In this document: in pieces, positions 58,257 to 64,000 of the stretch | Position numbering within the stretch: the first letter of the stretch is position 1 | Layout of the letters: each line of letters begins with the position of its first letter | Assembly: GCA_035578905.1 (NCBI GenBank) | Contig: JAQJVL010000002.1 | Span: 10,230,717-10,294,716, forward strand | Source: Stictocephala bisonia | Taxonomy: Eukaryota > Arthropoda > Insecta > Hemiptera > Membracidae | DNA length: 64,000 nt | Direction of reading: 5' to 3' | Made by a program: the position numbers and the translations under genes | Notes under the pieces: generated by a model | Told to the model about the DNA's origin: nothing | Seen by the model: only the letters and a program-made list of their open reading frames with translations | Database searches by the model: none

Positions 58257-58952
58257 CTACATCCCCATAGAGGACTGGGTAGCTCTGTTATTGTCAATGG
58301 GATGTGTAAATATAGGGGGCTACATCCCCATAGAGAACTGTGTAGCTCTGTTATTGTCAATGGGGTGTGTAAATATAGGGGGCTACATTCTCATAGTGGA
58401 CTGGGTAGCTCTGTTATTGTCAATGGGATGTGTAAATATAGGGAGCTACATCCCCATAGAGGACTGAGTAGCTCTGTTATTGCCAATAGGATGTGTAAAT
58501 ATAAGGGGGCTACATCGCCATAGAGAACTGTGTAGCTCTGTTATTGTCAATGGGATGTGTAAATATAGGGGGATAAATCCCCATAGAGGACTGAGTAGCT
58601 CTGTTATTGTCAATGGGGTGTGTAAATATAGGGGGCTACATTCTCATAGTGGACTGGGTAGCTCTGTTATTGTCAATGGGATGTGTAAATATAGGGGGCT
58701 ACATCCCCATAGAGGACTGAGTAGCTCTGTTATTGCCAATAGGATGTGTAAATATAAGGGGGCTACATCCCCATAGAGGACTGGGTAGCTCTGTTATTGT
58801 CAATGGGACGTGTAAATATAGGGGGCTACATCACTGTAGAGAACTGTGTAGCTCTGTTATTGTCAATGGGATGTGTAAATATAGGGGGCTACATCCCCAT
58901 AGAGGACTGGGTAGCTCTGTTATTGTCAATGGGATGTGTAAATATAGGGGAC
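58257..58952. repeat. 63-bp satellite, about 11 units
   Basis: Unit CTACATCCCCATAGAGGACT, GGGTAGCTCTGTTATTGTCA, ATGGGATGTGTAAATATAGG plus GGG; starts at 58257 and 58320 show 63 bp. 63 is a multiple of three, so 21-residue repeats read through, broken where a 64-bp unit (ATAAGGGGG) shifts frame. A four-unit block recurs 253 bp apart (58480 and 58733). Ends abruptly at GGGGACCAAAAT. Confidence 0.97.
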
Positions 58953-59855
58953 CAAAATAAAGTGGAGGATTAGGATTTCAAAATGAAATGCAATGAAAAG
59001 TATTTGTATTTCCAAGACTTCTCTTAGAAATCATTAGGTCCTTTCTAAGACGTCTCTGGTTGATGGGAAGTAATCGTTATTTAAAGGTTAGATTTCAAAC
59101 TGCAATTACATTTAAACATAATTACATACATTACATAAAATAAAAAACATGACAAAAAAATCAACCAAAAAAATAGTGTTGTATGTATTCAATGTTAGGT
59201 TGAATATAGCTTCATTGCTTCAGTGTTAGGTTAGGTTCATTGCTACTTTGATATCATTGAAGTAAGTTTTCTTGCTTTTTATCACAGTTATAAGAAAAAT
59301 ATTTTATTTTTGATAATAATTTATACTAATGTATCGTCAGTTAAAAATGTATTACTGTTAAAATCCACACTTTAGTTTGTACTGAAATGTTAGACCATGC
59401 CTTAATTGTTAAAAAATAATTGTATAGTTTCAAAATAGTTTATACAACCAGCAATGCAAGGCGTAAAAATATGAGTAAAAATTACCTTTTTATAAATAAT
59501 GTCATATTGTTACTGAAAATTAATGGTAATGTGTAATGTTTTATTTATTTTTTAGAATGTTTTATAACATCAGATGTTGCCAGTTAATTACAATAAATCA
59601 TTCAGTAATAAGAATTCATTAACACGCAAATAAAAGTCTTCTGCATATACTATTTATAATTTAAAATAATATTTGCAACAACTACAGTTTATGGCACTGC
59701 TAGATTTGTCTACGCTACGTCCTTCACTCACATTTACAATAATTACAAATAATTAAAATCAATAAAAAAAATAATCAAATAGTAGGTACAAAACTATGCA
59801 ACAGTTATCAAACAACAAAAATTGAATTACTCTGAATTAATTAACAATGCATAAA

Positions 59856-59884
59856 TAATGTATAAATTGTCAATTTATACATTA
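59856..59884. repeat. 14-bp inverted repeat, 1-base centre
   Basis: TAATGTATAAATTG, T, then its reverse complement CAATTTATACATTA. An outer GCATAAAT (59849-59856) and ATTTATGC (59893-59900) lengthen the fold. Confidence 0.9.
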
Positions 59885-59986
59885 CATTATTAATTTATGC
59901 AATATATTGGTATAATGTATTAACAAAGAAAACTACACCCACATATAACAGAAAATAAAGCACCATATATAACGATTTAAAACCAC

Positions 59987-60022
59987 ATACATAAAACATA
60001 TCAATGGATATGTTTTATGTAT
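59987..60022. repeat. 16-bp perfect inverted repeat, AATG loop
   Basis: ATACATAAAACATATC (59987-60002), loop AATG, GATATGTTTTATGTAT (60007-60022). It lies about 100 bp from another hairpin. Confidence 0.95.
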
Positions 60023-61241
60023 ATACCACATAATAGCAAAACAATAAATGGATTGAGGAAAAACATAAAAACATCTATTCAGTTATATTGGAATTCCAAT
60101 CATTATAATCATTGAAATATAATATAATCTTATGAGGATTGTTTTAAACAAATAGTCTGACTTCCACGTGCAATAATATACTGGGAGTAGATCGTTCCCA
60201 AAATAATAAATGACAAAACAGTATGTTATTTCAGTGTTGGCTTAGTTTTTTTAAAAGAACGATAAAAACAAAACTTTATTGTAATAAAATACCTAAATTC
60301 TAAACATAACTTTTTACTAGCTCACGTTGACAACATTATATCAAAACAAATACTTTTTAGTTTAATTAAAAATAAAAATACGACTACGAACGGTAAATCA
60401 AAGAATTGATAAAGAAAATAACCTCTTTAAATATTATTTGACCATCCTTCAAGTAAAACATTACAAGATATGAGTAGTGCTGACTTTCATTTAACATTTA
60501 TTATAGCTTCTATTGTTTGAATCCCACCGGTGGGTCTACCGAACTGACCGGTGTAAGGACTTCTGGTGTTGACTGTACTTGACAGGTTTGACTGTACATG
60601 TAATCTGATATGGCCAGAGCTTTTCTAATTAGATTCGATTCAACTTCATCTGCACATCTCTTACATCTTCATGTTTATTCCAATTATGCAGATTCCTCAT
60701 CTTCTCCCCCTTTGCCTTGCCACCCTCCACCCCCAACCCCCCGCGAGTTAACTACCCTCTCAAATGTATTAGCGGAGACTAATTCGTTTTGTGCAACTCC
60801 TCCAAACTCCGACGTTGAAATAATAATTAATATTTCCTGATTTTCGTAAGTAAATATGCCAATGTTTTATCGGTTTTCAAATAAAACTCCATGGTATTGA
60901 GAATGACCTTTTATCGATGTTTTACTCTTTCAACTTATTTTATTTTACCATTACAAATAATCATCAAATTTAATGTTATGTAACGAATGTTATTACATGA
61001 AATGGCTCTTTCTCCCACCCACCCTACAAATTCATTACATTTTCCTTTGAGAGCCCCTTTGGTGTAACATTGTATTAATTTGTGTTGTGTCAAATTCTAC
61101 TTGTTTTTATTCAAACTACATTCTTCTGATTTGATAACAGTTTATTGCCCCCAAATTTTACAAATATTTTTGAAAAATCCCATATAAATTTTGAAGTTAG
61201 CATTGTGTACCTTAATTACTGAATATATTGAGAAACAAAAT

Positions 61242-61743
61242 ATAACCCTCAAATACCTATGACAACTCTAAACTGCCAATTGTAACCCTATACTATCAAT
61301 TATAACCCCTCTCTATCAATTATAACCCTCAAATAACAATTATAACCGTAAACTACCAATTATAACCATTAACCACCAACTATAACTGCATTTATAACAT
61401 CACCTACCAATTATAATACTCAGTTACCAATTATAACTATCAATTTCCAATCGCAACCCTCAACTACCGATTATAACTATCAACTACCAATTATAACAGT
61501 CAACAACCAATTTTAACTGTCTACTATCAATTGTAACCCCCTCTACCAATTAGAACCCTCAACTACCAATTATATACATCAACTACCAATTATAACCGTA
61601 AACTACTGATCAATTATAACCATTAATCACCAATTATTATAACACTCAACTATCAATTATAGCCGTCCTTAACAAATGTAACTATCGATTGTCAATCAGA
61701 ACCCGCAACTACCAATTATAACGTCACCTACCATTTACAAGTA
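61242..61743. repeat. 20-bp minisatellite (CAACTACCAATTATAACCNT)
   Basis: About 25 imperfect units, e.g. CAACTACCGATTATAACTAT, CAACTACCAATTATAACAGT, CAACAACCAATTTTAACTGT in a row near 61470-61530. A last unit reappears at 62299-62325 (CATCAACTATCAATTATAG) beyond the hAT-like MITE. Confidence 0.92.
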
Positions 61744-62285
61744 GGGATTGCAAATATTTATGACATATCGATATATCTAATTATTGATATAACGGAAACC
61801 AAATATAGATCTAACGATAATATCGAAACAGAAATATTGATATATCAGTTAATCAATTTATCGAACTGTAAATTATTTATTTCTTTGAAACTATGCACTA
61901 TCCCTTATGTAATGATCAAAACTACTCGAATGTTTTGCTTTCACTATTTAGAATAACCTTCTGAATGTACAAATTAAATACATTAAACTACACGAAACAA
62001 AATGTGGACTTGCAAGGTGACTGTGTAGGTATCTTATAGTCAGTGTTACCAACTTACAAACAACTTAATTTACCCGTTTAACTACATTTTATTGTGTTAA
62101 TCTTACTTAAAAAAATAAATAAAGTTAGTTTATTATTTCAATGCATCTGTTGTTCGTATAAGAGACAATTTAAATGTTTTTTTGAAACGTGATTATTTTT
62201 AGGAGAGAGTTACGTCAATATTTAGTGTTATGATGTATTGAAATATATTTATCGATATTTCCGATACATCGATATATAATGATAT
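61744..62285. mobile_element. hAT-like MITE inserted in minisatellite
   Basis: The left end TAGGGATTGCAAATAT, with GACATATCGATATATC next, resembles the TAGGGATGG terminus of the 44422-45114 element, and the interior aligns with it. The right end has CGATATTTCC..ACATCGATATAT, but no clear CATCCCTA terminus. No ORF. Confidence 0.65.
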
Positions 62286-63100
62286 TCTTAATTAAAAGCA
62301 TCAACTATCAATTATAGTTCTGGATATCTACACAAATCCCTTGAGGAAGATTTCTAACCACCCTACTCATAATATGAACGCAGAGGTGATTTTTAAATTG
62401 GTACACTCATAGCTTTTCTGTCATTAAAGCATCATAGAGAAAACTGAGGCTTCAAAAAGTGTTGGTAATTTTTACGAATTTAGGCATCAGATGTTTTATT
62501 TTGAAATGTTTCAAAATTAACCAACAAGATATAGTGATTATAATAACACCAATTAAGGCGCTCAGGAAAAACGGAAAACTACAAAATAATTTACAGTCCT
62601 TGAAACATACTATCTGTCTTGCTAAAGATTATCAGAATCACATTGTGTAGATACAAGAAGAACGTGAGAACATTCCTTTTTAACACGTAAACAAATTAAA
62701 TACTTTGTTAACTAAATTATTTTTTAGTTAACAAATTAAATACTTTGTTAACTAAAATATTTTTTAGTTAATTACAGTTATGTACAGTTTTGTCATTATT
62801 ATTTCCGTCTGGATTTGACTTCCGCCGATAACTACACCCTCAGGATCCACTTCTTACTCTCCTGGGCATCCCTCGATACGCGACATTTAATTAGTTAATG
62901 ACCCAACCAAAAATACCATGCCCTTAAAAGCAAAGATTACCTGGGATTAGATCAAATGAAAATGTACACTTTAAAATTTCTAAATCAAATTCGACGTAAC
63001 GTTAACATGACGAATTCCGAATGTAATTTTCCACATAAAAATAAAACTTATACCCCATGATAAAAATTCTTAAATGGTAAAATGTGTCACTTCAACTAAC
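62286..63100. other. Minisatellite remnant, tandem duplication, no gene
   Basis: One leftover 20-bp-repeat unit at 62299-62325. A two-copy tandem of about 48 bp, TTAACAAATTAAATACTTTG plus TTAACTAAA, lies at about 62690-62772. A 63-codon ORF at 62459-62650 is unrecognised. Confidence 0.5.
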
Positions 63101-63230
63101 TAGGCTTGCGATTCGTCCCGATTCCGTTGGGACGGTCCCGATTTGAGACCCTTTTGTCCCGCGTCCCGATGGGGATCTGGCCGGGACGCATATTGCCCCG
63201 ATACGTAATTTAAATGTAAATTTAGGTGTT
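63101..63230. mobile_element. Probable hAT-like terminus with GTCCCG repeats
   Basis: Starts TAGGCTTGCGATTCGTCCCG and carries five or more GTCCCG/CGGGAC motifs in both orientations within 100 bp, in otherwise AT-rich DNA. Clustered short subterminal repeats next to a TAGG end are typical of hAT elements. The other end was not found. Confidence 0.45.
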
Positions 63231-63584
63231 AAAAGATAATTTTAAGAAAAAACACTACTCAACTTTTTACGCGCGCGGAATATGATTTGATCTATAAAAA
63301 AATCAACTAATTTGTTTATTTTAATCAGGCACTTAAGAAATAAAGTGTATCCATTTAAATTTATTGTGTTTTGAGCTGATTATCAATGAAAGACTCTGAC
63401 ATAGATTTGGCCGATGTGTAAGTGTAGGTTATAGTCGTCATCCTATCTTCCGGAGAGAGGGAGGGTTGAAGGTCCTGCTGAAACAAAGAATGTCCTCAGA
63501 TGGCAACTCTGACAACAAGTGTTGCAATACCATTATTATTACGTCATCCTTGAAAATGGAAGCCCATTTCTGGAATATTAGTGA

Positions 63585-63722
63585 ATCGAACTGCCTCATT
63601 GGCTGACTGAATGGAATAATCTGCTGTACTGGCTAACTGTAAAAACATCAGGAACATCTATAAAATTCAGGACTTTCCTGGATAATCCAGGGCATCTGCA
63701 GGCCCTATTGCAGGCGCTGGGT
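63585..63722 (+). pseudogene. LINE ORF C-terminal remnant
   Basis: AACATCAGGAACATCTATAA (63644-63663) nearly equals AACATCAGGAACATTTATAA in the 53-kb LINE. It is preceded by a TGGAAT..CTG (WN.L) segment and followed by GGGCATCTGCAGGCCCTATT, like the GACCTGCTTCTGCGAGGCC there. Frames are broken. A SINE follows directly. Confidence 0.5.
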
Positions 63723-63727
63723 ACCTG

Positions 63728-63970
63728 TAGTCGGTAGCATAGTTGGTTAAAGACCAGCTCCATAAGGTAAACGCCCTCAGTTCGATTAGACGTGGAACAA
63801 AATTTGAATGGGGTCAGCTGATAACCATCTGCTGTTCATTTGTCATTGGGCTATTAATTAATGACACTTCCTAAAGAATAGTAGGCTTTGGTTTTTAACT
63901 TTGACTACATTCGCTCAACTACACTCATCACACTTATTCGAAATCCATATTCACCTAAATCTTGACAATC
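63728..63970 (+). mobile_element. SINE family 1, best-preserved copy
   Basis: Box A TAGCATAGTTGG (63735-63746), box B CAGTTCGATTA (63778-63788), about 32 bases between them as in tRNA genes. Body GGGGTCAGCTGATAACCATC, TGTTCATTTGTCATTGGGCT, ATTAATTAATGACACTTCCT. Tail TTTGACTACATTCGCTCAAC, TACACTCATCACACTTATTC, GAAATCCATATTC. tRNA-derived SINE by promoter layout; it would depend on LINE machinery. Confidence 0.8.
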
Positions 63971-64000
63971 GCAGTCTTAAGAACAAATAAAATAAGACAA

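Larger units (their letters stand above)
58953..61241. other. No gene recognised; two hairpins near 59.9-60.0 kb
   Basis: AT-rich sequence with a short TTAGGTTAGG at 59226-59236. Two inverted repeats are annotated separately. A proline-rich 76-codon ORF at 60610-60840 crosses a C-rich patch and is not recognised. Confidence 0.5.

Noticed and set aside
56307..58952. CRISPR-like arrays
   Set aside because: Units are contiguous tandem repeats without unique spacers, and the context is eukaryotic.

Overview
This window looks like repeat-dense intergenic or intronic DNA from an insect-type nuclear genome. It is strongly AT-rich, has no operon-like gene packing, and has no long intact host gene. 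CCTAA/TTAGG-type motifs, the arthropod telomere unit, recur in several places (1-232, 4016-4037, 20485-20535, 21000-21070, 21690-21785, 22850-22925, 37035-37640). Mobile elements are of the kinds usual in insects: non-LTR retrotransposons, Penelope-like elements, tRNA-derived SINEs, TA-flanked MITEs and hAT-like MITEs. A hemipteran is plausible, but the sequence alone does not prove it.

Layout. 0-12 kb: a 34-bp minisatellite, a perfect 34-bp palindrome, a decayed LINE 3' end (4.2-4.7 kb), two nearly whole-length palindromic MITEs (6.6-7.5 and 8.3-9.0 kb) and a fold-back element with a hammerhead-like motif (8.0 kb). 11.6-12.5 kb: a truncated Penelope-like element with terminal repeats that carry hammerhead-ribozyme motifs and an N-terminal ORF remnant. 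12.9-24 kb: SINE copies, including a rearranged one with two back-to-back hairpins (16.1 kb), a long GT microsatellite, a second fold-back with hammerhead-like cores (21.1-21.7 kb), and dispersed repeats. 24.9-31.2 kb: a 127-bp satellite and a 29-unit, 87-bp satellite without a single length change between units. 37-46 kb: a degenerate telomere-like tract, a minus-strand LINE 3' end, a SINE, and a 101-bp satellite interrupted by other elements. 46-50 kb: two more Penelope-type terminal repeats, a decayed array of about 43 bp (87-bp dimer), and a SINE. 50.9-53.7 kb: a plus-strand LINE with endonuclease and reverse transcriptase domains, broken by a few lesions. 56.3-59 kb: 71-bp and 63-bp arrays with higher-order structure. 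61-64 kb: a 20-bp minisatellite split by an hAT-like MITE, a GTCCCG-rich hAT-like end, a LINE remnant and a SINE.

The most interesting signal is a set of hammerhead-ribozyme-like motifs at several loci. The best family has the conserved core CTGANGA...GAAA and all three helices, shows a compensatory base-pair change between copies, and sits in paired inverted or direct terminal repeats next to a Penelope-like ORF fragment. Hammerheads in Penelope-like elements are established in general; the particular variants and arrangements here deserve checking. The short ORFs elsewhere are mostly chance or repeat-derived, and no host protein-coding gene could be supported.
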